A stretch of DNA of 64,000 bases from Rubrimonas sp036735545 (GTDB lineage Bacteria > Pseudomonadota > Alphaproteobacteria > Rhodobacterales > Rhodobacteraceae). Shown piece by piece: positions 31,291 to 39,276 of the stretch (its first letter is position 1; the number at the start of each line of letters is the position of its first letter). The translations under genes and the position numbers were made by a program. The DNA is taken from the NCBI GenBank assembly GCA_036735545.1, contig DAINOD010000001.1:1-64000 (forward strand), written 5' to 3'. The notes beneath the pieces were generated by a model. That model had not been told where the DNA came from, ran no database searches, and saw nothing but the letters and a program-made list of their open reading frames with translations.

Positions 31291-32520
31291 CTACCGTCCC
31301 GCCGAGAACAGTCGGCCGCGCTCGGTGACCAGCAGGATCAGCAGCGCCCCGGCGCCGCTGAAGACATATCCAAGCGCCATCGGCAGGACCGTGCCGTCAT
31401 AGGCCTGCCCGATCACGAAGCCGATCGAGGCGCCGATCAGCGTCGAGAAGCCGCCGATCATGCTGGAGGCGAGCCCCGCCACCGCCGATTGCGGCTCCAT
31501 GGCCAGCGCGCTGAAATTGGCGAACACGAGACCCACCAGCATCATCGCCGCCGCGATCAGCGCCACGAAGGCCAGCAGCGGCGGCTGGCCGAAACTCGCC
31601 AGCCCCGCCAGCCCTGCGCTGATGACAGTGAAGCCGATGACCGCGCCGTGGGACAGCCGGCGCATCCCAAGCCGCTCCACGAGGCGCGCGTTCACGAAGG
31701 CGGCCACGGCGATCTTCAGCGCCAGCGCGCCGAACAGCAGCGGGAACCACGGCCCGAGGGCGTAGAGTTCGCCGAGGATCTGCTGCGCCGAGGCGATGAA
31801 GCCGAACAACGCCCCGAAGAAGACGCCCGAGGACAGCGCATAACCCACCGTCTGGCGCGAGCCGAACACGAGCCCCAGCCCGCGCCAGATCATTCCGAGC
31901 CCGAGGCTGCGGCGCCGTTCCCGCGGCAGGGTCTCGGGCAGCTGAAGGGCGGTCGCGGCCATGAGCGTCAGGCCGTAGACCACCAGCAGCAGGAAGATCC
32001 ACCGCCACGGCCCCGCCAGCAGGACCGCCGCCCCGAGCGAGGGCGCCACCACCGGCGCGGCCATGAACACCATCATGGTGTACGAGGTGACGCGAGCCAT
32101 GTCGCGCCCCTCGTAGCAGTCGCGCACCAGCGCCGTCACGATCACCCGCGGCGCGGCCGAGCCGAAGCCCTGCGCCGCCCGCGCCGCCAGCATCAGCATG
32201 AAGTCCTGCGCGAAGGCCCCCGCCGCCGCGGCGAGCACATAGAGCGCGAGGCCGATCAGCAGCAGCGGCTTGCGTCCGAAGCGGTCGCTCAGCGGGCCCA
32301 TCAGGAACTGCCCGGCGCCGAAACCGACGAGATAGGCGGTGATGACCGCCTGCCGGTCGTTGTCGCGCGTCGCGCCGAGGTCGAGCCCGATCTCGGGCAG
32401 CGCCGGCAGCATGATGTCGATGGCCAGCGCGTTCAGCGCCATGAGGGCGGCCATCAGCGTCACGAAACCGGCCTGCGACAGCGGCGCGTGGCTGGCGAGG
32501 ATGCGCTTCTCGACGATCAA
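31291..32520 (-). CDS. Bcr/CflA-family multidrug efflux MFS transporter
   Basis: The 409-residue inner-membrane protein has about 12 membrane segments. The MFS loop motif GPLSDRFGRKPLLL lies between helices 2 and 3 (about residue 79-92). FMLMLAARAAQGFGSAAPRVI is typical of the Bcr/CflA drug-resistance branch. The start is TTG at 32520 with GGAG upstream; no closer ATG precedes the first helix. It would expel drugs by proton antiport; the substrate is unknown. The 213 bases upstream to 32733 hold no gene, only an 8-base inverted repeat (CCGCGACC/GGTCGCGG). Confidence 0.9.
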   Translation of the reverse strand: MIVEKRILASHAPLSQAGFVTLMAALMALNALAIDIMLPALPEIGLDLGATRDNDRQAVITAYLVGFGAGQFLMGPLSDRFGRKPLLLIGLALYVLAAAAGAFAQDFMLMLAARAAQGFGSAAPRVIVTALVRDCYEGRDMARVTSYTMMVFMAAPVVAPSLGAAVLLAGPWRWIFLLLVVYGLTLMAATALQLPETLPRERRRSLGLGMIWRGLGLVFGSRQTVGYALSSGVFFGALFGFIASAQQILGELYALGPWFPLLFGALALKIAVAAFVNARLVERLGMRRLSHGAVIGFTVISAGLAGLASFGQPPLLAFVALIAAAMMLVGLVFANFSALAMEPQSAVAGLASSMIGGFSTLIGASIGFVIGQAYDGTVLPMALGYVFSGAGALLILLVTERGRLFSAGR

Positions 32521-32733
32521 GGGATCAATGCTCCGCGACCACCTTCCCCCCTTAGGCCGGCGAGGGGGCCTTGGCCATGGGCCCTAGGTCGCGGTCGCCA
32601 GCCGGCGGCGTCGGCGACCCGCACCGCCGTCCCTCTCTGACAGCCCGCACACCCTAGCGCCGCCCTGCAGAGCGCGGGATAAGGCCTGCGCGACGGGCCC
32701 GCGGGCCGCGCGTGAAACGGTGGAGGCCCCGCG

Positions 32734-33660
32734 ATGACCGTGACGAACGCCGCCGGCCCGCAAGGCGGCGCACAGCGGCCCGACCTTCTGGCGGTGGCCA
32801 TGGGCGTGGGCTTCGCCTTCCTGTGGAGCAGCGCCTTCACCTCCGCCAAGATCGCGCTGGTCGACGCGCCGCCCTTCCTGATCCTGACCACGCGCTTCGC
32901 GCTGGCCGGCGTCGTCGCCATCGCGCTGGCGGCGGCGACCGGCCAGCGACTGCCGCGGCTGCGGCGGACATGGTGGATGATCGCGCTGTTCGGGGTCTGC
33001 CAGAACAGCCTCTATCTGGGGCTCAACTTCCAGGCGATGACGGTCGTGCCCGCCGGCCTCGCCGCCATCATCGCCAGCGCCCTTCCCCTCGCGGTCGCGG
33101 CGCTCGACCGCGTCATCGGCGGCGAGCGGCTGCCGGCGCTGGGCCTCGCGGGCCTCGCGGCTGGCTTCGCGGGCGTCGCGCTGATCATGGGCGGGCGCGT
33201 CGCCGGGGGAGCGGACCCGCTGGGCGTGGCGCTGTGCGTGGTCGGACTCATGGCGCTGGCGGTGGCGACGCTGACGGTGCGCGGCGTCTCGGCCGACGGC
33301 GGGCTCCTGATGGTGGTCGGGCTGCAGATGCTGGTGGGCTCGGCGACGCTCGCCCCCGTGGCGCTGGCGCTGGAGAGCGTCGAGGACGTGCGCCCGACGC
33401 TCTCGCTGGCGCTGGCCTTCCTCTACACCGCATTCGGGCCCGGCGTTATCGCCACGGTGATCTGGTTCCGCCTCGTCGGCCGCATCGGCCCGACCCGGGC
33501 GGCGTCATTCCATTTTCTCAACCCCGCCCTAGGCGTGGCGGTCGCCGCGGCGTTGCTGGGGGAGCGGATCGGGGTGCTGGATCTCGTCGGCGTCGCGGTG
33601 GTCACGGCCGGTATCGCGGCGGTGCAGCTCTCGCGCCGGCGAAAGCCTCAGGGCTCGTAG
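32734..33660 (+). CDS. EamA/DMT-superfamily transporter
   Basis: The 308-residue protein has ten membrane helices in two EamA repeats (about residues 20-145 and 160-300). The first repeat has FAFLWSSAFTSAKIALVDAPP and the second ends VGVAVVTAGIAAVQL. The family exports amino acids or other metabolites; no substrate can be named. The ATG follows GGTGGAGG. Its end overlaps the convergent DUF1194 gene by 13 bases. Confidence 0.9.
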   Translation: MTVTNAAGPQGGAQRPDLLAVAMGVGFAFLWSSAFTSAKIALVDAPPFLILTTRFALAGVVAIALAAATGQRLPRLRRTWWMIALFGVCQNSLYLGLNFQAMTVVPAGLAAIIASALPLAVAALDRVIGGERLPALGLAGLAAGFAGVALIMGGRVAGGADPLGVALCVVGLMALAVATLTVRGVSADGGLLMVVGLQMLVGSATLAPVALALESVEDVRPTLSLALAFLYTAFGPGVIATVIWFRLVGRIGPTRAASFHFLNPALGVAVAAALLGERIGVLDLVGVAVVTAGIAAVQLSRRRKPQGS

Positions 33661-34418
33661 AAGCGCCGCGCCCGCTCGCCGATCAGGCAGTCGGCCTGCC
33701 CCGTCGGCGAGGCCTGGGCGTAGGTCACGGGCGGCGGGCCGCCGGCGATCTCCAGCACCAGCTTGCGCCGCACCGCGGCGGCGAAGTCCTCGAAGCGCCG
33801 CACGGGCAGGGAGAACGAGCCCGGCCCGCCCACCACGCAATCGGCGTAATACTGCGCCAGGTCGCCCTCGCCCGGGGACACCCGCACGATGATCGGCAGG
33901 CCGTTGATGACGATCCCCTCGGCCAGCGCCGCGTCGCGCGCCTCGGTCACCGGGCGGCCGCGGTTGTTGGCCCCGTCGCCGGAGATGTCGATCACGCGCA
34001 TGAAGCCGTCGAAGCCGCTGTCGGGGAACATCCCGCGCGCATGGTCGATCGCGCCGGAGATCGAGGTGCCGCGGATGCGGCTCAGCGGCCTGGCCTCCAG
34101 CGTGTCGGCGAAGGCGCGCGCGGCCTCGGGGCTGTCGATCAGCGTCCAGTCCATCACCACGACCTGCTGGCCCGCTCCGGCCCATTCCAGGTAGCTCACG
34201 GCCACGCGCCGCCACGCGCCCTTGGTCACGGCGTCCCAGAACTCGGGCGAGCGCAGCGCCTCGACGTAGCCGCCGCGCTGGATGGCGTGCTCATGGGGGT
34301 CCATGGAGCCGGACATGTCGACCGCCAGCACCAGCTCCACGTCGACCTCGATATCCGCCGCGTGGACCGGCGCCGACAGGGCGATGCTGTAAGCCAAGGC
34401 TGCCTGCGCTATCCTCAT
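33648..34418 (-). CDS. DUF1194 domain protein (exported von Willebrand factor A-like)
   Basis: The 256-residue protein has a signal peptide (ending SAPVHAAD) and a DUF1194 domain, a von Willebrand A-like fold. The metal-site motif DMSGSMDPHE sits near residue 33-42, and RGTSISGAIDHARGMFPDS provides a second conserved site. A GDGANNRGRPVTEARD stretch is family-typical. It is common in Rhodobacterales and has no known function. The ATG at 34418 was chosen for its signal peptide over a longer upstream frame. Confidence 0.85.
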   Translation of the reverse strand: MRIAQAALAYSIALSAPVHAADIEVDVELVLAVDMSGSMDPHEHAIQRGGYVEALRSPEFWDAVTKGAWRRVAVSYLEWAGAGQQVVVMDWTLIDSPEAARAFADTLEARPLSRIRGTSISGAIDHARGMFPDSGFDGFMRVIDISGDGANNRGRPVTEARDAALAEGIVINGLPIIVRVSPGEGDLAQYYADCVVGGPGSFSLPVRRFEDFAAAVRRKLVLEIAGGPPPVTYAQASPTGQADCLIGERARRFYEP

Positions 34419-34512
34419 GGGCCCAGCTTGCGGCGATTCGCGGCCTCGACCAAGCACTTCGCGCGTGGCGGTCCAGGGTCGCCCATCCAGCGGGTATTGA
34501 TTAGGAAGCGCC

Positions 34513-35184
34513 ATGACCAAGCGCGCGACGGCGGCACGGCCGCGATACCACCACGGCGACCTGCGCGCCGCGCTGATCGAGGCTGCGACGCGGCTGGTGT
34601 CGGAGAACCGCGTCGAGACCTTCAGCGTCGCGGACGCGGCGCGGGCCGCCGGCGTCTCCAGCGGCGCGCCCTATCGCCATTTCGCCGACCGCGACGACCT
34701 TCTGGACCACGTTGCGGCGGCGGCCTTCGACCGGCTGAGCGAACAGACCATCGTGGCGATGTCGACGGCGCCGCGCGGGTCGATCGAGTCGGTCGTCGCC
34801 GGCGGCTGGGCCTATGTCGCCTTCGCCGCCGAGAACCCGGAGCTGTTCCACCTGATGTGGGGCGCCGCGCGCCCGCACGGAGCGGTCAACGCCGCCAAGG
34901 AGAGCGGCCAGCAGTGCCATGCCGGCTTCATGGAGGTCTTCGCGGTCGTCATGGAGGCGCAGGGCCTCGGCGACCTCGACCCCTACGCCTTCAGCATGCC
35001 GCTCTGGGCGATGGTCCACGGCTACGCGAGCCTGCTGCTGGGTCCGGCCGAGAAGGTGCCGCGCGAGCCCGAGGCCATCCGGGCGATGATTGACGTCGGC
35101 GTGCGCGCCTATTTCGCCGGCCGCGTGGCGGCGGCGCGGACTCCGGCCGCTTCGGGCGCCTCCGCCCAAGGCGCCCCCGCCTGA
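34513..35184 (+). CDS. TetR-family transcriptional regulator
   Basis: The 223-residue protein has an N-terminal TetR DNA-binding domain (about residues 10-60), with YHHGDLRAALIEAATRLV and FSVADAARAAGVSSGAPYRHF as the HTH. The C-terminal ligand domain matches the TetR_C_33/WHG type (PELFHLMWGAARPHG). It is 94 bases from the divergent DUF1194 start and ends one base before the convergent WYL gene stop. The target is unknown; the genes beside it are candidates. Confidence 0.9.
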   Translation: MTKRATAARPRYHHGDLRAALIEAATRLVSENRVETFSVADAARAAGVSSGAPYRHFADRDDLLDHVAAAAFDRLSEQTIVAMSTAPRGSIESVVAGGWAYVAFAAENPELFHLMWGAARPHGAVNAAKESGQQCHAGFMEVFAVVMEAQGLGDLDPYAFSMPLWAMVHGYASLLLGPAEKVPREPEAIRAMIDVGVRAYFAGRVAAARTPAASGASAQGAPA

Positions 35185-35185
35185 C

Positions 35186-36055
35186 TCAGCGCGGCGCGAT
35201 GGCGAGGTTCTCCACGCCGTAGAGCGCCGGCGCGTTGCGCAGCCAGAGCTGGTGGCGCTCGGGGGCGAGGGAATGCTCCTCGGTCGCGTCCACGCCCCAG
35301 TGCTGCAGCGCATAGCCCACCGTGGCGGCGCGCAGCCGGGCGCGCATCACGCCGCCCTCCATGGCGTAGTCCAGCGCGACCGCCTCGGGCCGCTCCAGGC
35401 CCGGATGGGGGACCAGCTCCAGCTCGACGATGCGCATCCACTGGTCGTCCGCCTCGCGCCCCTCGGTCCCGGCCACGGGGCCGTCGAGCAGGTCGGCGCG
35501 CGCGATCCGGGTCAGCACGAAGTCGAGGAAGCGCCCGCGGCGGCGGTCGAAGGCGCGGGCGTGCCAGCGGGTGCCGGTGTCCACCAGCGCGTGGGGGGCG
35601 ATCTCGCGCGTGCTCATCCCCGAGGCCAGCGAGCAATAGTCCACGACCAGCGGCCGCCCCTCGGCGATGGCGCGGGAGACGGCGGCGATGATCTCGATGC
35701 GCGGATGGTTCAGCCGCAGCGGGCGCTCGGTGCGGATGTGCGGCCCGATCTCGCCCACCGCGTCGTCGCCCAGCCCCTCGGCGATGGCGGTCAGGGTGCG
35801 CTCGGGGGGGTGGTCGAACAGCGGGCGGAAGTCGGGCGCGCCGAGATAGATCTTCTCCGAACCCTCGAAGATCAGGTTGCCCGGCGCCAGCGCGCGGTAG
35901 AGCGCGATGTCGCGCGTCGCCGCCGCCTCCTTCACCCCGAAACGCCGGATCAATGCGCCGCGGGTGACGCGGCCGAGGAACCAGGCCCGGAAGTCGATGT
36001 GGAACAGTCGCTCGCGCTGGGCCTGTCCAACCTCCCCGAGGCTTTCCTTCGTCAT
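35186..36055 (-). CDS. WYL-domain regulator of the BrxR/CapW type
   Basis: The 289-residue protein has an N-terminal winged helix (about 10-75; FGVKEAAATRDIALYRALAPGNL), a WYL ligand-binding domain (about 115-200) and a C-terminal dimerisation region. TGTRWHARAFDRRRGRFLDFVLTRI matches the WYL core in the BrxR/CapW branch, regulators that control phage-defence operons such as BREX and CBASS. No such operon is visible here; the nearest large system is the type VI cluster. The ATG at 36055 has GGGGGAG six bases upstream, and a promoter and a 35-base inverted repeat lie behind it. That layout suggests autoregulation or control of the adjoining gene. Confidence 0.85.
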   Translation of the reverse strand: MTKESLGEVGQAQRERLFHIDFRAWFLGRVTRGALIRRFGVKEAAATRDIALYRALAPGNLIFEGSEKIYLGAPDFRPLFDHPPERTLTAIAEGLGDDAVGEIGPHIRTERPLRLNHPRIEIIAAVSRAIAEGRPLVVDYCSLASGMSTREIAPHALVDTGTRWHARAFDRRRGRFLDFVLTRIARADLLDGPVAGTEGREADDQWMRIVELELVPHPGLERPEAVALDYAMEGGVMRARLRAATVGYALQHWGVDATEEHSLAPERHQLWLRNAPALYGVENLAIAPR

Positions 36056-36078
36056 GCGTTCTCCCCCGTGCGGGACGG

Positions 36079-36107
36079 AGTATGAACGAAACAGGATCAT
36101 CTCGCAA
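36079..36107 (-). promoter_or_regulatory. Putative sigma-70 promoter of the WYL gene
   Basis: On the minus strand TTGCGA (36102-36107) and CATACT (36079-36084) are separated by exactly 17 bases. The predicted transcript start is about 20 bases before the WYL ATG, just ahead of the GGGGGAG ribosome site. Confidence 0.6.
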
Positions 36108-36127
36108 GGCCGTTGGGAATCATTGAC

Positions 36128-36162
36128 TCGATCAAAAGGATCGCTATTGGTCTTTTCATCGA
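36128..36162. repeat. 35-base inverted repeat, candidate operator
   Basis: TCGATCAAAAG and CTTTTCATCGA match at 10 of 11 positions across a 13-base spacer. The left half is also part of a small palindrome, CGATC-AAAAG-GATCG. The stretch is AT-rich against a GC-rich background and lies just upstream of the WYL promoter and on the path to the DUF4280 gene. Operator function is inferred from position. Confidence 0.55.
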
Positions 36163-36338
36163 GATTGTAGCGTGGGCCAAAGGACGCCATTTCCGTCGGC
36201 GTCGGTTGCGTTCGGCCCAGTTCCCGCGCCGTCGCGCGGGGCGCCGCGGCGGTGGACCCCACACGCCGCCGCGGCGTTTCCGGCTTGCGCCGCGCGCCCC
36301 GGCCCCTCACCCTGCGGCAGGTTCGCGGGAGGAAGGCG

Positions 36339-36728
36339 ATGCCGCTTCAGGTGGTCACCGGCGCCATGATGTCTTGCAGCTTCGGCGCCGCGCCGGCCTC
36401 GCTGATCGCGCTTGGGGCGCCGACGACGATGGCGGGCGGCCCGCCGGCGGCGACGATCATGGACTTCGCGCCGATGGCCAACGTGCCGCCCTTCGGCATG
36501 TGCTCCAGCATCGCCAACCCCACGGTGGCCTCCGCCACCGCCGCGGCGCTGGGCGCGCTGACGCCGATGCCCTGCGTCCCCGCAACCGCCGCCCCCTGGG
36601 CGCCGGGCGCATCCACCACCCTGCTGAGCGGGATGCCCGCGCTGCACGACGGCTGCAAGCTGATGTGCATGTGGGGCGGCTCGATCTCGATCAGCTTCGC
36701 CGGCCAGGCGACGGTTCAGGTGAACTGA
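36339..36728 (+). CDS. PAAR-like DUF4280 protein
   Basis: The 129-residue protein matches DUF4280, a PAAR-like family that sits on the spike tip of contractile secretion systems. VVTGAMMSCSFGAAPASL opens the family core, the PMPCVPAT region holds a conserved Cys, and GMPALHDGCKLMCMWGGSISI ends it. The ATG follows GGAGGAAGG. It has no C-terminal toxin extension. It is convergent with the MORN-repeat gene and overlaps it by 38 bases. It probably sharpens the VgrG spike. Confidence 0.85.
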   Translation: MPLQVVTGAMMSCSFGAAPASLIALGAPTTMAGGPPAATIMDFAPMANVPPFGMCSSIANPTVASATAAALGALTPMPCVPATAAPWAPGASTTLLSGMPALHDGCKLMCMWGGSISISFAGQATVQVN

Positions 36729-37347
36729 GCCCCGCCTCGCGCACGATCCGGGCGTAGAACTCGGCCGCGGGATCCGGGGGTGCGACCGCGGCCTCGCCCG
36801 GCGCCGCCAGCCCCTCCAGCGGTCTGCCCGCGACCCACTCCTCCCGCGCCACCTCGCGCCCGTCTGGGTCGAGCGTCACGGTCGGCCCGTGGCGCAGGCC
36901 CTCGACATGGGCCGCGCGCAGGGTGGGCCGGCCGAGGGCGTCGAAGACCTCCATCACCCCGTGCAACAACCCGGCGCGATGGGGCAACACCGCCGCCCGC
37001 TCGCCCGACGCCGCGTAGAGGACGGCGGGCCCGTCGAGCCTGTCGTCGCGCCATTCGATCTCTGCGACCAGCCGGCCGTCGCGCCACTGCCGCGCCAGTC
37101 CCTCTCGCCGCCCGAGCACATAATGCGCCTCGGCCATCGGCCGACCCTCGGCGTCGTAGTCGACCGAGCGGCCGTGCGGCAGCCCGTCGGCGTACGCCGC
37201 CTCGCGCACCGGCAGGCCCTCGGGTGAGAATATCCGGTGGACCCCGTGCAGCCGCCCGGCGCGGAAGCCCGCCTCCTGCAGCAGCCGGCCGTCCGGGTCG
37301 CGCAGCTCCCACGGGCCTTCCAGCAGCGGCGGGGCGTCCTCGTCCAC
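36691..37347 (-). CDS. MORN-repeat (YwqK-like) protein of the T6SS cluster
   Basis: The 218-residue protein starts at GTG two bases after the vgrG stop. It consists of about seven tandem repeats of 22-24 residues with a G-x-x-x-G core (GRLHGVH, GLPHGRS, GLLHGVM, GLRHGPT), as in MORN/YwqK proteins. YwqK is known as an antitoxin in Gram-positive bacteria; here it could be an immunity protein, chaperone or adaptor for VgrG cargo. No partner toxin is visible. Its 3' end overlaps the convergent DUF4280 gene. Confidence 0.75.
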   Translation of the reverse strand: MDEDAPPLLEGPWELRDPDGRLLQEAGFRAGRLHGVHRIFSPEGLPVREAAYADGLPHGRSVDYDAEGRPMAEAHYVLGRREGLARQWRDGRLVAEIEWRDDRLDGPAVLYAASGERAAVLPHRAGLLHGVMEVFDALGRPTLRAAHVEGLRHGPTVTLDPDGREVAREEWVAGRPLEGLAAPGEAAVAPPDPAAEFYARIVREAGLSSPEPSPGRRS

Positions 37348-37349
37348 GC

Positions 37350-39272
37350 TCAGTTCACCTTCACGACGCCGCCCTTGAGCGTCAGCATCCCGCCGCCCGA
37401 CACCTCCGCCGAGGCCGAGCCCTTGGCGGTCAGCGTCGATCCGCCGCTGATCTCCACGGACGTCCCCGCGGCGATGGAGGCGCTTGAGCCCGCCGACAGC
37501 GAGAAGGCGCCTCCGGCGGCGATCGAGAAGGCGCCGCCGGACTTCAGGTTCAGCCCGCCGTCCGCCTGGATCGCCACGTCGCCGCTGACCTTGATCGTCA
37601 GCCCGCCCTTGACCGTCAGCACCATGTCGCCAGTGACGGTATGGGTCAGCTTCGCCTCGTTGGTGCGGGTCTCGTCGCCGGTGACCTTGACCGTGCGCTT
37701 GCCGCCGACCGTCAGGCTCTCGTCGCCCTCTGTCACCTCGACGGTGCGCGCGCCCTTCGAGACCGTCAGCGCGTCGTCGCCCTCGTTCAGCGTGGTGGTG
37801 CGGGCGTTCTCGATCTCGATGGTCAGGTCCTTCTGGGCGTGCAGGAACACCTCCTCCTCGCCGGCCTTGTCCTCGAAGCGAAGCTCGTTGGAGCCCTCGG
37901 CGTCCTTGGAGCTGTCGGACTTCAGCACCGTTTTCGTCTGCTCGGCCGGCAGGGCGTAGGGGGGCGCGTTGGTCCCGTTGTAGACCACGCCCGTCACCAG
38001 CGGGCGGTCGGGGTCGCCGTCGAGAAAGCCGACCACCACCTCCTGCCCGATGCGCGGCAGCACGAAGGCGCCCCAGCCCGCCCCCGCCCATACCTGCGCC
38101 ACGCGCAGCCAGCACGACGCGTTCTCGTCGCTCTCGCCCTCGCGGTCCCAGTGGAACTGAACCTTCACGCGGCCGTGTTCGTCGGTCCAGATCTCCTCGC
38201 CCGAGGGGCCCACCACCACGGCGGTCTGCGGCCCGGCCATGCGCGGGCGCGGCGTCCGGCGCAGGGGGCGGAAGGGCGTCTCGACCGGCAGGGCGTCGAA
38301 GACGGCCGCATAGCCGCTGTCGCCCGCGCGGCGCGAGACCGCGCGCACGAGGTGCTCCCCGGCCGCGTCGGGCTCGTCGGCGTCGGAGAATGTCAGGCGC
38401 AGGCCGGCGGAGACGGCGCGCCAGGGGGTCTCGCCCTCCAGCGCCACCGCGTCGGCCTCCTCCGCCTCCAGCCGCAGGCGCGCGACCGCGGCGCCGGCGT
38501 CGGCCGCGTCATGGCCGCCGGGATAGTGGTAGCGGCCGCGCGCGCCGTCGCCGACGCTGGCCTCCAGCGTCTCGGCCGGCCGCTCGAAGGCGTAGTCGCG
38601 CACCACCCACTTGCCCGGCGCCAGCCCCCGACGCGCCGACAGCCGGCTCACGCGCCGATCCTGCAGATGGCCCGACCGGCCCTCCAGCGGCAGGAAGGGC
38701 AGCGCGCCGCCGGAAAGCTCCGGACAGCCGCTGGCGTCGTCGAACACCACCAGCTTGTGCGATCCGGCCTCGTGGCTGAAGAAATAGCCGATCCCCTCCG
38801 CCTCCAGCAGCCGGGAGACGAAGGCGAGGTCGGTCTCCCCGAACTGCACGCAATAGGACCGCGACGGCGGGTCGGCGGCGACGGCGCGCTCGACCTCGCC
38901 AGCGTCGCCGACGACCGCCTCCACGATGTCCAGCGCGGTCTTGTCCTGGAAGATCCGGTTGTCCGAGCTGAGCGCGAGCAGCGACAGCCAAGGCCGCAGC
39001 GTCAGCGTCACGGAGCGCCCCTCGCGCCGCACCGACCAGATGACGGCGTTCAGCACGGTCTCCCCGCCGTCGCCATCGGTCAGCGTGACGTCGGCGCTCC
39101 CGCCCGGCAGCGCGGCGACGTCGAGCCCGTCGTCGGCCGCCTCGGCCTGCACGACATACTCGAAGGGCGCCGACAGCCGCTCCTCGCCCTGCAGCGAGAC
39201 GGCGACCAGCGCGTCGGGCCCGAGCGGCGTGGACAGCGTCAGACCTGCGACGGGGGGCGTGCGGGCGGCCAC
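37350..39272 (-). CDS. vgrG: Type VI secretion tip protein VgrG (TssI)
   Basis: VgrG forms the trimeric spike that caps the Hcp tube. The 640-residue protein starts at GTG four bases after the clpV stop. The gp27-like part includes FQDKTALDIVEAVV and QFGETDLAFVSRLLEAEGIGY. The gp5-like OB part has GEEIWTDEHGRVKVQFHWDREG and IGQEVVVGFLDGDPDRPLVTG. The C-terminus is a beta-helix of short repeats (VKGGLTIKVSGDVAIQADG and similar). It ends in GGVVKVN with no toxin extension. Confidence 0.95.
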   Translation of the reverse strand: MAARTPPVAGLTLSTPLGPDALVAVSLQGEERLSAPFEYVVQAEAADDGLDVAALPGGSADVTLTDGDGGETVLNAVIWSVRREGRSVTLTLRPWLSLLALSSDNRIFQDKTALDIVEAVVGDAGEVERAVAADPPSRSYCVQFGETDLAFVSRLLEAEGIGYFFSHEAGSHKLVVFDDASGCPELSGGALPFLPLEGRSGHLQDRRVSRLSARRGLAPGKWVVRDYAFERPAETLEASVGDGARGRYHYPGGHDAADAGAAVARLRLEAEEADAVALEGETPWRAVSAGLRLTFSDADEPDAAGEHLVRAVSRRAGDSGYAAVFDALPVETPFRPLRRTPRPRMAGPQTAVVVGPSGEEIWTDEHGRVKVQFHWDREGESDENASCWLRVAQVWAGAGWGAFVLPRIGQEVVVGFLDGDPDRPLVTGVVYNGTNAPPYALPAEQTKTVLKSDSSKDAEGSNELRFEDKAGEEEVFLHAQKDLTIEIENARTTTLNEGDDALTVSKGARTVEVTEGDESLTVGGKRTVKVTGDETRTNEAKLTHTVTGDMVLTVKGGLTIKVSGDVAIQADGGLNLKSGGAFSIAAGGAFSLSAGSSASIAAGTSVEISGGSTLTAKGSASAEVSGGGMLTLKGGVVKVN

Positions 39273-39276
39273 GGGC

